Below, in pieces: positions 25,090 through 38,506 of a stretch of DNA of 64,000 nucleotides. The number at the start of each line of letters is the position of its first letter. The stretch's first letter is position 1. The notes beneath the pieces were generated by a model. The model saw only the letters and a program-made list of their open reading frames with translations. It searched no databases and was not told the DNA's origin. Both the position numbers and the translations under genes were made by a program. The stretch is taken from positions 124,001 through 188,000 of the forward strand of contig NW_027479029.1 of the NCBI RefSeq assembly GCF_051014685.1, read 5' to 3'. The stretch is from Ptiloglossa arizonensis. Taxonomy: Eukaryota > Arthropoda > Insecta > Hymenoptera > Colletidae.

Positions 25090-28000
25090 CGTTTGGAGCA
25101 GCAGAAGTGCGACAAATTTGTTTTCTTCTCAATCATTTCTTAGCTTCAAACTCCCATATCTCGGGAACGGATTGACCTAACCCAAAAATTCCTGTTGCAT
25201 CTGAAAGTAGAAACTCGCCCGATTACAACGGTATGTGTATTTTTTCCCTAGGCCATTCTGGTTAAGCGTTTGGAGCAGCAGAATTGCGAAAAATTTGTTG
25301 TCTTCTCAACCATTTCTTAGCTTCAAACTCCCATATCTCGCGAACGGATTGGCCAAACCCAGAAGTTCCTGCTGCGTCTGAAAGTAGAAACTCGCCCGAT
25401 TACAACGATATGTGTATTTTTTCCCTAGGCCATTCTGGTTAAGCGTTAGGAGCAGCAGAACTGCGAAAAAGTTGTCTTCATAACCATTTCTTAGATTCAA
25501 ACTCCCATATCTCGCGAACGGATTGACCAAACCCAGAAGTTCCTGCTGCGTCTGAAAGTAGAAACTCGCCCGATTACAACGGTATGTGTATTTTTTCCCT
25601 AGGCCTTTCTGGTTAAGCGTTAGGAGCAGCAGAAGTGCGAAAAATTTGTTGTCTTCTCAACCATTTCTTAGCTTCAAACTCCCATATCGCGGGAACGGAT
25701 TGACCTAACCCAAAAATTCCTGTTGCATCTGAAAGTAGAAACTCGCCCGATTACAACGGTATGTGTATTTTTTCCCTAGGCCATTCTGGTTAAGCGTTTG
25801 GAGCAGCAGAAGTGCGAAAAATTTGTTGTCTTCTCAACCATTTCTTAGCTTCAAACACCCATATCTCGCGAACGGTTTGGCCAAACCCAGAAGTTCCTGC
25901 TGCGTCTGAAAGTAGAAACTCGCCCGATTACAACGATATGCGTATTTTTTCCCTAGACCATTCTGGTTAAGCGTTAGGAGCAGCAGAAGTGCGAAAAAGT
26001 TGTTGTCTTCTCAACCATTTCTTAGCTTCAAACTCCCATATCTCGCGAACGGATTGACCAAACCCAGAAGTTCCTGCTGCGTCTGAAAGTAGAAACTCGC
26101 CCGATTACAACGATATGTGTATTTTTACCCTAGGCCATTCTGGTTAAGCGTTAGGAGCAGCAGAATTGCGAAAAATTTGTTGTCTTCTCAACCATTTCTT
26201 AGCTTCAAACTCCCATATCTCGGGAACGGATTGGCCAAACCCAGAAGTTCCTGCTGCGTCTGAAAGTAGAAACTCGCCCGATTACAACGATATGCGTATT
26301 TTTTCCCTAGGCCATTCTGGTTAAGCGTTTGGAGCAGCAGAAGTGCGAAAAATTTGTTGTCTTCTCAATCATTTCTTAGCTTCAAACTCCCATATCTCGC
26401 GAACGGATTGACCTAACCCAAAAATTCCTGTTGCGTCTGAAAGTAGAAGCTAGGCCGATTACAACGGTATGTGTATTTTTTCCCTAGGCCATTCTGATTA
26501 AGCGTTTGGAGCAGCAGAAGTGCGAAAAATTTGTTGTCTTCATAACCATTTCTTAGCTTCAAACTCCCATATCTCGCGAACGGATTGACCTAACCCAAAA
26601 ATTCCTATTGCATATGAAAGTAGAAACTCGCCCGATTACAACGGTACGTGTATTTTTCCCTTAGGCCATTCTGGTTAAGCGATTGCACCAGCAGAAGTGC
26701 GAAAAATGTATTGTCTTGTCAACCATTTCTTAGCTTGAAAGTCCCATATCTCGCGAACGTATTGACCTAACCCAAAAATTCCTATTGCATCTGAAAGTAG
26801 AAACTCGCCCGATTACAGCGGTATGTGTAGTTTCTCCCAAGGCAATTCTGGTTAAGCGATTGGAGAAGCAGAAGTGCGAAAAATTTATTGTCTTGTAAAC
26901 CATTTCTTAGCTTGAAAGTCCCATATCTCGCGAACGTATTGACCTAACCCAAAAATTCCTATTGCATCTGAATGTAGAAACTCGCCCGATTACAGCGGTA
27001 TGTGTAGTTTCTCCCTAGGCAATTCTGGTTAAGCGTTAGGAGCAGCAGAAGTGCGAAAAATTTGTTGTCTTCTCAACCATTTCTTAGCTTCAAACTCCCA
27101 TATCTCGCGAACGGTTTGGCCAAACCCAGAAGTTCCTGCTGCGTCTGAAAGTAGAAACTCGCCCGATTACAACGATATGCGTATTTTTTCCCTAGGCCAT
27201 TCTGGTTAAGCGTTTGGAGCAGCAGAGCTGCGAAAAATTTGTTGTCTTCTCAATCATTTCTTAGCTTCAAACTCCCATATCTCGCGAACGGATTGACCTA
27301 ACCCAAAAATTCCTATTGCATCTGAAAGTAGAAACTCGCCCGATTACAACGATATGCGTATTTTTTCCCTAGGCCATTCTGGTTAAGCGATTGGAGCAGC
27401 AGAAGTGCGAAAAATTTATTGTCTTGTCAACCATTTCTTAGCTTGAAAGTCCCATATCTCGCGAACGTATTGACCTAACCCAAAAATACCTATTGCATCT
27501 GAAAGTAGAAACTCGCCCGATTACAGCGGTATGTGTAGTTTCTCCCTAGGCAATTCTGGTTAAGCGTTTGGAGCAGCAGAAGTGCGACAAATTTGTTTTC
27601 TTCTCAATCATTTCTTAGTTTCAAACTCCCATATCTCGCGAACGGATTGACCAAACCCAGAAGTTCCTGCTGCGTCTGAAAGTAGAAACTCGCCCGATTA
27701 CAACGGTACGTGTATTTTTCCCTTAGGCCAAACTGGTTAAGCGATTGGAGCAGCAGAAGTGCGAAAAATTTATTGTCTTGTCAACCATTTCTTAGCTTGA
27801 AAGTCCCATATCTCGCGAACGTATTGACCTAACCCAAAAATTCCTATTGCATCTGAAAGTAGAAACTCGCCCGATTACAACGGTACGTGTATTTTTCCCT
27901 AGGCCATTCTGGTTAAGCGTTAGGAGCAGCAGAATTGCGAAAAATTTGTTGTCTTCTCAACCATTTCTTAGCTTCAAACTCCCTTATCTCGCGAACGGAT

Positions 28001-28319
28001 TGGCCAAACCCAGAAGTTCCTGCTGCGTCTGAAAGTAGAAACTCGCCCGATTACAACGATATGCGTATTTTTTCCCTAGGCCATTCTGGTTAAGCGGTTG
28101 GAGCAGCTTAGGTGCGAAAAATTTGTTGTCTTCTCAATCATTTCTTAGCATCAAACTCCCATATCTCGCGAACGGATTGACCTAACCCAAAAATTCCTAT
28201 TGCATCTGAATGTAGAAACTCGCCCGATTACAGCGGTATGTGTAGTTTCTCCCTAGGCAATTCTGGTTAAGCGTTAGGAGCAGCAGAAGTGCGAAAAATT
28301 TGTTGTCTTCTCAACCATT

Positions 28320-29728
28320 TCTTAGCTTCAAACTCCCATATCTCGCGAACGGTTTGGCCAAACCCAGAAGTTCCTGCTGCGTCTGAAAGTAGAAACTCGC
28401 CCGATTACAACGATATGCGTATTTTTTCCCTAGGCCACTCTGGTTAAGCGTTTGGAGCAGCAGAAGTGCGAAAAATTTGTTGTCTTCTCAACCATTTCTT
28501 AGCTTCAAACTCCCATATCTCGCGAACGGACTGACCTAACCCAAAAATTCCTGTTGCGTCTGAAAGTAGAAGCTAGGCCGATTACAACGGTATGTGTATT
28601 TTTTCCCTAGGCCATACTGATTAAGCGTTTGGAGCAGCAGAAGTGCGAAAAATTTGTTGTCTTCATAACCATTTCTTAGCTTCAAACTCCCATATCTCGC
28701 GAACGGATTGACCTAACCCAAAAATTCCTATTGCATCTGAAAGTAGAAACTCGACCGATTACAACGGTACGTGTATTTTTTCCCTAGGCCATTCTGGTTA
28801 AGCGTTAGGAGCAGCAGAATTGCGAAAAATTTGTTGTCTTCTCAACCATTTCTTAGCTTCAAACTCCCATATCTCGCGAACGGATTGGCCAAACCCAGAA
28901 GTTCCTGCTGCGTCTGAAAGTAGAAACTCGCCCGATTACAACGATATGCGTATTTTTTCCCTAGGCCATTCTGGTTAAGCGTTTGGAGCAGCAGAAGTGC
29001 GAAAAATTTGTTGTCTTCTCAACCATTTCTTAGCTTCAAACTCCCATATCTCGCGAACGGTTTGGCCAAACCCAGAAGTTCCTGCTGCGTCTGAAAGTAG
29101 AAACTCGCCCGATTACAACGATATGCGTATTTTTTCCCTAGGCCATTCTGGTTAAGCGTTTGGAGCAGCAGAAGTGCGAAAAATTTGTTGTCTTCTCAAC
29201 CATTTCTTAGCTTCAAACTCCCATATCTCGCGAACGGACTGACCTAACCCAAAAATTCCTGTTGCGTCTGAAAGTAGAAGCTAGGCCGATTACAACGGTA
29301 TGTGTATTTTTTCCCTAGGCCATTCTGATTAAGCGTTTGGAGCAGCAGAAGTGCGAAAAATTTGTTGTCTTCATAACCATTTCTTAGCTTCAAACTCCCA
29401 TATCTCGCGAACGGATTGACCTAACCCAAAAATTCCTATTGCATCTGAAAGTAGAAACTCGCCCGATTACAACGGTATGTGTATTTTTTCGCTAGGCCAT
29501 TCTGGTTAAGCGTTAGGAGCAGCAGAATTGCGAAAAATTTGTTGTCTTCTCAACCATTTCTTAGCTTCAAACTCCCATATCTCGCGAACGGATTGGCCAA
29601 ACCCAGAAGTTCCTGCTGCGTCTGAAAGTAGAAACTCGCCCGATTACAACGATATGCGTATTTTTTCCCTAGGCCACTCTGGTTAAGCGTTTGGAGCAGC
29701 AGAAGTGCGAAAAATTTGTTGTCTTCTC
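28320..29728 (+). repeat. 4-monomer (708 bp) tandem repeat
   Basis: The segment 28320-29020 matches 29028-29728, offset 708 bp. Shared markers are CGGTTTGGCC, GGACTGACC, GAAGCTAGGCC and GGATTGGCC. The copies differ at several single positions (CCACTCTGG/CCATTCTGG, CTCGACCG/CTCGCCCG, GGTACGTG/GGTATGTG), so this pair is older or less homogenised than the 7-monomer repeat at the right end. Confidence 0.75.
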
Positions 29729-32017
29729 AATCATTTCTTAGCTTCAAACTCCCATATCTCGCGAACGGATTGACCTAACCCAAAAATTCCTGTTGCGTCT
29801 GAAAGTAGAAGCTAGGCCGATTACAACGGTATGTGTATTTTTTCCCTAGGCCATTCTGATTAAGCGTTTGGAGCAGCAGAAGTGCGAAAAATTTGTTGTC
29901 TTCATAACCATTTCTTAGCTTCAAACTCCCATATCTCGCGAACGGATTGACCTAACCCAAAAATTCCTATTGCATCTGAAAGTAGAAACTCGCCCGATTA
30001 CAACGGTACGTGTATTTTTCCCTTAGGCCATTCTGGTTAAGCGATTGGAGCAGCAGAAGTGCGAAAAATTTATTGTCTTGTCAACCATTTCTTAGCTTGA
30101 AAGTCCCATATCTCGCGAACGTATTGACCTAACCCAAAAATTCCTATTGCATCTGAAAGTAGAAACTCGCCCGATTACAGCGGTATGTGTAGTTTCTCCC
30201 TAAGCAATTCTGGTTAAGCGATTGGAGCAGCAGAAGTGCGAAAAATTTATTGTCTTGTCAACCATTTCTTAGCTTGAAAGTCCCATATCTCTCGAACGTA
30301 TTGACCTAACCCAAAAATTCCTATTGCATCTGAATGTAGAAACTCGCCCGATTACAGCGGTATGTGTAGTTTCTCCCTAGGCAATTCCGGTTAAGCGTTA
30401 GGAGCAGCAGAAGTGCGAAAAATTTGTTGTCTTCTCAACCATTTCTTAGTTTCAAACTCCCATATCTCGCGAACGGTTTGGCCAAACCCAGAAGTTCCTG
30501 CTGCGTCTGAAAGTAGAAACTCGCCCGATTACAACGATATGCGTATTTTTTCCCTAGGCCATTCTGGTTAAGCGTTAGGAGCAGCAGAAGTGCGAAAAAG
30601 TTGTTGTCTTCTCAACCATTTCTTAGCTTCAAACTCCCATATCTCGCGAACGGATTGACCAAACCCAGAAGTTCCTGCTGCGTCTGAAAGTAGAAACTCG
30701 CCCGATTACAACGATATGTGTATTTTTTCCCTAGGCCATTCTGGTTAAGCGTTAGGAGCAGCAGAATTGCGAAAAATTTGTTGTCTTCTCAACCATTTCT
30801 TAGCTTCAAACTCCCATGTCTCGCGAACGGATTGGCCAAACCCAGAAGTTCCTGCTGCGTCTGAAAGTAGAAACTCGCCCGATTACAACGATATGCGTAT
30901 TTTTTCCCTAGGCCATTCTGGTTAAGCGTTTGGAGCAGCAGAAGTGCGAAAAATTTGTTGTCTTTTCAATCATTTCTTAGCTTCAAACTCCCATATCTCG
31001 CGAACGGATTGACCTAACCCAAAAATTCCTGTTGCGTCTGAAAGTAGAAGGTAGGCCGATTACAACGATATGTGTATTTTTTCCCTAGGCCATTCTGATA
31101 AAGCGTTTGGAGCACCAGATGTGCGAAAAATTTGTTGTCTTCATAACCATTTCTTAGCTTCAAACTCCCATATCTCGCGAACGGATTGACCTAACCCAAA
31201 AATTCCTATTGCATCTGAAAGTAGAAACTCGCCCGATTACAACGGTACGTGTATTTTTCCCTTAGGCCATTCTGGTTAAGCGATTGGAGCAGCAGAAGTG
31301 CGAAAAATTTATTGTCTTGTCAACCATTTCTTAGCTTGAAAGTCCCATATCTCGCGAACGTATTGACCTAACCCAAAAATTCCTATTGCATCTGAAAGTA
31401 GAAACTCGCCCGATTACAGCGGTATGTGTAGTTTCTCGCTAGGCAATTCTGGTTAAGCGTTTGGAGCAGCAGAAGTGCGACAAATTTGTTTTCTTCTCAA
31501 TCATTTCTTAGCTTCAAACTCTTATATCTCGGGAACGGATTGACCTAACCCAAAAATTCCTGTTGCATCTGAAAGTAGAAACTCGCCCGATTACATCGGT
31601 TGTGTATTTTTTCGCTAGGCCATTCTGGTTAAGCGTTAGGAGCAGCAGAAGTACGAAAAAGTTGTTGTCTTCTCAACCATTTCTTAGTTTCAAACTCCCA
31701 TATCTCGCGAACGGATTGACCAAACCCAGAAGTTCCTGCTGCGTCTGAAAGTAGAAACTCGCCCGATTACAACGGTACGTGTATTTTTCCCTTAGGCCAT
31801 TCTGGTTAAGCGATTGGAGCAGCAGAAGTGCGAAAAATTTATTGTCTTGTCAACCATTTCTTAGCTTGAAAGTCCCATATCTCGCGAACGTATTGACCAA
31901 ACCCAGAAGTTCCTGCTGCGTCTGAAAGTAGAAACTCGCCCGATTACAACGATATGCGTATTTTTTCCCTAGGCCACTCTGGTTAAGCGTTTGGAGCAGC
32001 AGAAGTGCGAAAAATTT

Positions 32018-32032
32018 GTTGATCTTCTCAAC
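32018..32032 (+). repeat. First 178 bp monomer with inserted GATC
   Basis: Here TTGTTGTCTTC becomes TTGTTGATCTTC, a one-base gain that makes the monomer 178 bp and creates a GATC site. I did not see this variant to the left of this point; to the right it recurs at least 20 times up to 63.7 kb. In the minus-strand frame the added base moves an upstream ATG into phase, which produces the identical 61-codon frame seen over and over from 32 kb on. Its repetition reflects copying of this monomer and not selection on a protein. Confidence 0.85.
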
Positions 32033-33889
32033 CATTTCTTAGCTTCAAACTCCCATATCTCGCGAACGGATTGACCTAACCCAAAAATTCCTGTTGCGTC
32101 TGAAAGTAGAAACTCGCCCGATTACAACGGTATGTGTATTTTTTCCCTAGGCCATTCTGGTTAAGCGTTAGGAGCAGCAGAATTGCGAAAAATTTGTTGT
32201 CTTCTCAACCATTTCTTAGCTTCAAACTCCCATATCTCGCGAACGGATTGACCAAACCCAGAAGTTCCTGCTGCGTCTGAAAGTAGAAACTCGCCCGATT
32301 ACAACGATATGCGTATTTTTTCCCTAGGCCATTCTGGTTAAGCGTTTGGAGCAGCAGAAGTGCGAAAAATTTGTTGATCTTCTCAACCATTTCTTAGCTT
32401 CAAACTCCCATATCTCGCGAACGGATTGACCAAACCCAGAAGTTCCTGCTGCGTCTGAAAGTAGAAACTCGCCCGATTACAACGATATGCGTATTTTTTC
32501 GCTAGGCCATTCTGGTTAAGCGTTAGGAGCAGCAGAAGTGCGAAAAAGTTGTTGTCTTCTCAACCATTTCTTACTTTCAAACTCCCATATCTCGCGAACG
32601 GATTGACCAAACCCAGAAGTTCCTGCTGCGTCTGAAAGTAGAAACTCGCCCGATTACAACGGTACGTGTATTTTTCCCTTAGGCCATTCTGGTTAAGCGA
32701 TTGGAGCAGCAGAAGTGCGAAAAATTTGTTGTCTTCTCAACCATTTCTTAGCTTCAAACTCCCATATCTCGCGAACGGACTGACCTAACCCAAAAATTCC
32801 TGTTGCGTCTGAAAGTAGAAGCTAGGCCGATTACAACGGTATGTGTATTTTTTCCCTAGGCCATTCTGATTAAGCGTTTGGAGCAGCAGAAGTGCGAAAA
32901 ATTTGTTGTCTTCATAACCATTTCTTAGCTTCAAACTCCCATATCTCGCGAACGGATTGACCAAACCCAGAAGTTCCTGCTGCGTCTGAAAGTAGAAACT
33001 CGCCCGATTACAACGATATGTGTATTTTTTCCCTAGGCCATTCTGGTTAAGCGTTAGGAGCAGCAGAATTGCGAAAAATTTGTTGTCTTCTCAACCATTT
33101 CTTAGCTTCAAACTCCCATATCTCGCGAACGGATTGGCCAAACCCAGAAGTTCCTGCTGCGTCTGAAAGTAGAAACTCGCCCGATTACAACGATATGCGT
33201 ATTTTTCCCCTAGGCCATTCTGGTTAAGCGTTTGGAGCAGCAGAAGTGCGAAAAATTTGTTGTCTTCTCAATCATTTCTTAGCTTCAAACTCCCATATCT
33301 CGCGAACGGATTGACCTAACCCAAAAATTCCTGTTGCGTCTGAAAGTAGAAGCTAGGCCGATTACAACGATATGTGTATTTTTTCCCTAGGCCATTCTGA
33401 TAAAGCGTTTGGAGCACCAGATGTGCGAAAAATTTGTTGTCTTCATAACCATTTCTTAGCTTCAAACTCCCATATCTCGCTAACGGATTGACCTAACCCA
33501 AAAATTCCTATTGCATCTGAAAGTAGAAACTCGCCCGATTACAACGGTACGTGTATTTTTCCCTTAGGCCATTCTGGTTAAGCGATTGGAGCAGCAGAAG
33601 TGCGAAAAATTTATTGTCTTGTCAACCATTTCTTAGCTTGAAAGTCCCATATCTCGCGAACGTATTGACCTAACCCAAAAATTCCTATTGCATCTGAAAG
33701 TAGAAACTCGCCCGATTACAGCTGGTATGTGTAGTTTCTCCCTAGGCAATTCTGGTTAAGCGTTTGGAGCTGCAGAAGTGCGACAAATTTGTTTTCTTCT
33801 CAATCATTTCTTAGCTTCAAACTCTTATATCTCGGGAACGGATTGACCTAACCCAAAAATTCCTGTTGCATCTGAAAGTAGAAACTCGC

Positions 33890-35200
33890 CCGATTACATC
33901 GGTATGTGTATTTTTTCGCTAGGCCATTCTGGTTAAGCGTTAGGAGCAGCAGAAGTACGAAAAAGTTGTTGTCTTCTCAACCATTTCTTAGTTTCAAACT
34001 CCCATATCTCGCGAACGGATTGACCAAACCCAGAAGTTCCTGCTGCGTCTGAAAGTAGAAACTCGCCCGATTACAACGGTACGTGTATTTTTCCCTTAGG
34101 CCATTCTGGTTAAGCGATTGGAGCAGCAGAAGTGCGAAAAATTTATTGTCTTGTCAACCATTTCTTAGCTTGAAAGTCCCATATCTCGCGAACGTATTGA
34201 CCTAACCCAAAAATTCCTATTGCATCTGAAAGTAGAAACTCGCCCGATTACAACGGTACGTGTATTTTTCCCTTAGGCCATTCTGGTTAAGCGATTGGAG
34301 CAGCAGAAGTGCACAAAATTTATTGTCTTGTCAACCATTTCTTAGCTTGAAAGTCCCATATCTCGCGAACGTATTGACCTAACCCAAAAATTCCTATTGC
34401 ATCTGAATGTAGAAACTCGCCCGATTACAGCTGGTATGTGTAGTTTCTCCCTAGGCAATTCTGGTTAAGCGTTTGGAGCTGCAGAAGTGCGACAAATTTG
34501 TTTTCTTCTCAATCATTTCTTAGCTTCAAACTCCCATATCTCGGGAACGGATTGACCTAACCCAAAAATTCCTGTTGCATCTGAAAGTAGAAACTCGCCC
34601 GATTACAACGGTACGTGTATTTTTTCCCTAGGCCATTCTGGTTAAGCGTTAGGAGCTGCAGAAGTGCGAAAAAGTTGTTGTCTTCCCAACCATTTCTCAG
34701 CTTCAAACTCCCATATCTCGCGAACGGATTGACCAAACCCAGAAGTTCCTGCTGCGTCTGAAAGTAGAAACTCGCCCGATTACAACGATATGTGTATTTT
34801 TTCCCTAGGCCATTCTGGTTAAGCGTTAGGAGCAGCAGAAGTGCGAAAAATTTGTTGTCTTCTCAACCATTTCTTAGCTTCAAACTCCCATATCTCGCGA
34901 ACGGATTGACCAAACCCAGAAGTTCCTGCTGCGTCTGAAAGTAGAAACTCGCCCGATTACAACGATATGCGTATTTTTTCCCTAGGCCATTCTGGTTAAG
35001 CGTTTGGAGCAGCAGAAGTGCGAAAAATTTGTTGATCTTCTCAACCATTTCTTAGCTTCAAACTCCCATATCTCGCGAACGGATTGACCTAACCCAAAAA
35101 TTCCTGTTGCGTCTGAAAGTAGAAACTCGCCCGATTACAACGGTATGTGTATTTTTTCCCTAGGCCATTCTGGTTAAGCGTTAGGAGCAGCAGAATTGCG
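33890..35200 (+). repeat. Early copy of the 7-monomer unit
   Basis: The order of monomers equals that of the 1241 bp repeat at 59.6-63.3 kb: TTAGTTTC; two GGTACGTGTATTTTTCCC monomers with TTATTGTCTTG; ACAGCTGGTATG (34428) with GAGCTGCAGAAGTGCGACAAA; CTCGGGAACGG; a second GAGCTGCAG with GAAAAAGTTG and CTTCCCAACC; then the GATC monomer. Differences are scattered, such as GTGCACAAAATT near 34.31 kb. A further partial copy of the ACAGCTGG monomer lies at 33719, and another at 22393. Confidence 0.8.
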
Positions 35201-36814
35201 AAAAATTTGTTGTCTTCTCAACCATTTCTTAGCTTCAAACTCCCATATCTCGCGAACGGATTGACCAAACCCAGAAGTTCCTGCTGCGTCTGAAAGTAGA
35301 AACTCGCCCGATTACAACGATATGCGTATTTTTTCCCTAGGCCATTCTGGTTAAGCGTTTGGAGCAGCAGAAGTGCGAAAAATTTGTTGATCTTCTCAAC
35401 CATTTCTTAGCTTCAAACTCCCATATCTCGCGAACGGATTGACCAAACCCAGAAGTTCCTGCTGCGTCTGAAAGTAGAAACTCGCCCGATTACAACGATA
35501 TGCGTATTTTTTCGCTAGGCCATTCTGGTTAAGCGTTAGGAGCAGCAGAAGTGCGAAAAAGTTGTTGTCTTCTCAACCATTTCTTACTTTCAAACTCCCA
35601 TATCTCGCGAACGGATTGACCAAACCCAGAAGTTCCTGCTGCGTCTGAAAGTAGAAACTCGCCCGATTACAACGGTACGTGTATTTTTCCCTTAGGCCAT
35701 TCTGGTTAAGCGATTGGAGCAGCAGAAGTGCGAAAAATTTATTGTCTTGTCAACCATTTCTTAGCTTGAAAGTCCCATATCTCGCGAACGTATTGACCTA
35801 ACCCAAAAATTCCTATTGCATCTGAAAGTAGAAACTCGCCCGATTACAACGGTACGTGTATTTTTCCCTTAGGCCATTCTGGTTAAGCGATTGGAGCAGC
35901 AGAAGTGCGAAAAATTTATTGTCTTGTCAACCATTTCTTAGCTTGAAAGTCCCATATCTCGCGAACGTATTGACCTAACCCAAAAATTCCTATTGCATCT
36001 GAAAGTAGAAACTCGCCCGATTACAACGATATGTGTATTTTTTCCCTAGGCCATTCTGGTTAAGCGTTAGGAGCAGCAGAAGTGCGAAAAATTTGTTGTC
36101 TTCTCAACCATTTCTTAGCTTCAAACTCCCATATCTCGCGAACGGATTGACCAAACCCAGAAGTTCCTGCTGCGTCTGAAAGTAGAAACTCGCCCGATTA
36201 CAACGATATGCGTATTTTTTCCCTAGGCCATTCTGGTTAAGCGTTTGGAGCAGCAGAAGTGCGAAAAATTTGTTGATCTTCTCAACCATTTCTTAGCTTC
36301 AAACTCCCATATCTCGCGAACGGATTGACCTAACCCAAAAATTCCTGTTGCGTCTGAAAGTAGAAACTCGCCCGATTACAACGGTATGTGTATTTTTTCC
36401 CTAGGCCATTCTGGTTAAGCGTTAGGAGCAGCAGAAGTGCGAAAAATTTGTTGTCTTCTCAACCATTTCTTAGTTTCAAACTCCCATATCTCGCGAACGG
36501 TTTGGCCAAACCCAGAAGTTCCTGCTGCGTCTGAAAGTAGAAACTCGCCCGATTACAACGATATGCGTATTTTTTCCCTAGGCCATTCTGGTTAAGCGTT
36601 AGGAGCAGCAGAAGTGCGAAAAAGTTGTTGTCTTCTCAACCATTTCTTAGCTTCAAACTACCATATCTCGCGAACGGATTGACCAAACCCAGAAGTTCCT
36701 GCTGCGTCTGAAAGTAGAAACTCGCCCGATTACAACGATATGTGTATTTTTTCCCTAGGCCATTCTGGTTAAGCGTTAGGAGCAGCAGAATTGCGAAAAA
36801 TTTGTTGTCTTCTC

Positions 36815-38506
36815 AACCATTTCTTAGCTTCAAACTCCCATATCTCGCGAACGGATTGACCTAACCCAAAAATTCCTGTTGCGTCTGAAAGTAGAAGCTA
36901 GGCCGATTACAACGGTATGTGTATTTTTTCCCTAGGCCATTCTGATAAAGCGTTTGGAGCACCAGAAGTGCGAAAAATTTGTTGTCTTCATAACCATTTC
37001 TTAGCTTCAAACTCCCATATCTCGCGAACGGATTGACCTAACCCAAAAATTCCTATTGCATCTGAAAGTAGAAACTCGCCCGATTACAACGGTACGTGTA
37101 TTTTTCCCTTAGGCCATTCTGGTTAAGCGATTGGAGCAGCAGAAGTGCGAAAAATTTATTGTCTTGTCAACCATTTCTTAGCTTGAAAGTCCCATATCTC
37201 GCGAACGTATTGACCTAACCCAAAAATTCCTATTGCATCTGAAAGTAGAAACTCGCCCGATTACAGCGGTATGTGTAGTTTCTCGCTAGGCAATTCTGGT
37301 TAAGCGTTTGGAGCAGCAGAAGTGCGACAAATTTGTTTTCTTCTCAATCATTTCTTAGCTTCAAACTCCCATATCTCGGGAACGGATTGACCTAACCCAA
37401 AAATTCCTGTTGCATCTGAAAGTAGAAACTCGCCCGATTACATCGGTATGTGTATTTTTTCGCTAGGCCATTCTGGTTAAGCGTTAGGAGCAGCAGAAGT
37501 ACGAAAAAGTTGTTGTCTTCTCAACCATTTCTTAGTTTCAAACTCCCATATCTCGCGAACGGATTGACCAAACCCAGAAGTTCCTGCTGCGTCTGAAAGT
37601 AGAAACTCGCCCGATTACAACGGTACGTGTATTTTTCCCTTAGGCCATTCTGGTTAAGCGATTGGAGCAGCAGAAGTGCGAAAAATTTATTGTCTTGTCA
37701 ACCATTTCTTAGCTTGAAAGTCCCATATCTCGCGAACGTATTGACCTAACCCAAAAATTCCTATTGCATCTGAAAGTAGAAACTCGCCCGATTACAACGG
37801 TACGTGTATTTTTCCCTTAGGCCATTCTGGTTAAGCGATTGGAGCAGCAGAAGTGCGAAAAATTTATTGTCTTTTCAACCATTTCTTAGCTTGAAAGTCC
37901 CATATCTCGCGAACGTATTGACCTAACCCAAAAATTCCTATTGCATCTCAATGTAGAAACTCGCCCGATTACAGCTGGTATGTGTAGTTTCTCCCTAGGC
38001 AATTCTGGTTAAGCGTTTGGAGCTGCAGAAGTGCGACAAATTTGTTTTCTTCTCAATCATTTCTTAGCTTCAAACTCCCATATCTCGGGAACGGATTGAC
38101 CTAACCCAAAAATTCCTGTTGCATCTGAAAGTAGAAACTCGCCCGATTACAACGGTATGTGTATTTTTTCCCTAGGCCATTCTGGTTAAGCGTTAGGAGC
38201 TGCAGAAGTGCGAAAAAGTTGTTGTCTTCCCAACCATTTCTTAGCTTCAAACTCCCATATCTCGCGAACGGATTGACCAAACCCAGAAGTTCCTGCTGCG
38301 TCTGAAAGTAGAAACTCGCCCGATTACAACGATATGTGTATTTTTTCCCTAGGCCATTCTGGTTAAGCGTTAGGAGCAGCAGAAGTGCGAAAAATTTGTT
38401 GTCTTCTCAACCATTTCTTAGCTTCAAACTCCCATATCTCGCGAACGGATTGACCAAACCCAGAAGTTCCTGCTGCGTCTGAAAGTAGAAACTCGCCCGA
38501 TTACAA
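36815..38506 (+). repeat. 1.7 kb segment repeated at 48150-49841
   Basis: This stretch and 48150-49841 match at an offset of about 11335 bp. Both begin with the GAAGCTAGGCC monomer, continue with CCATTCTGATAAAGCG and GAGCACCAGAAG, and pass through the 7-monomer unit with ACAGCTGGTATG (37972 and 49308). Small differences occur, such as GCATCTCAATG here against GCATCTGAATG and CGTATTG against CGTGTTG. The match ends at GGTATGCG against GATATGCG. Confidence 0.8.

Larger units (their letters stand above)
22150..31600 (+). repeat. Region gaining TTATTG and GACAAA monomer classes
   Basis: From about 22.2 kb two classes become frequent. One has GTACGTGTATTTTTCCCTTAGG, CGATTGGAGC, GAAAAATTTATTGTCTTGTC, CTTGAAAGTCCC and CGAACGTATTG. 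The other has ACAGCGGTATGTGTAGTTTC, GGCAATTCTGG and GCGACAAATTTGTTTTC, followed by a monomer with CTCGGGAACGG that has lost TCGCGA. A CTGAAAGTAGAAGCTAGGCC variant recurs near 22.2, 24.7, 26.4, 28.6, 29.3, 29.8 and 31.0 kb. One monomer near 25.47 kb lacks 3 bp (AAAAAGTTGTCTTCATAACC). Confidence 0.78.
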
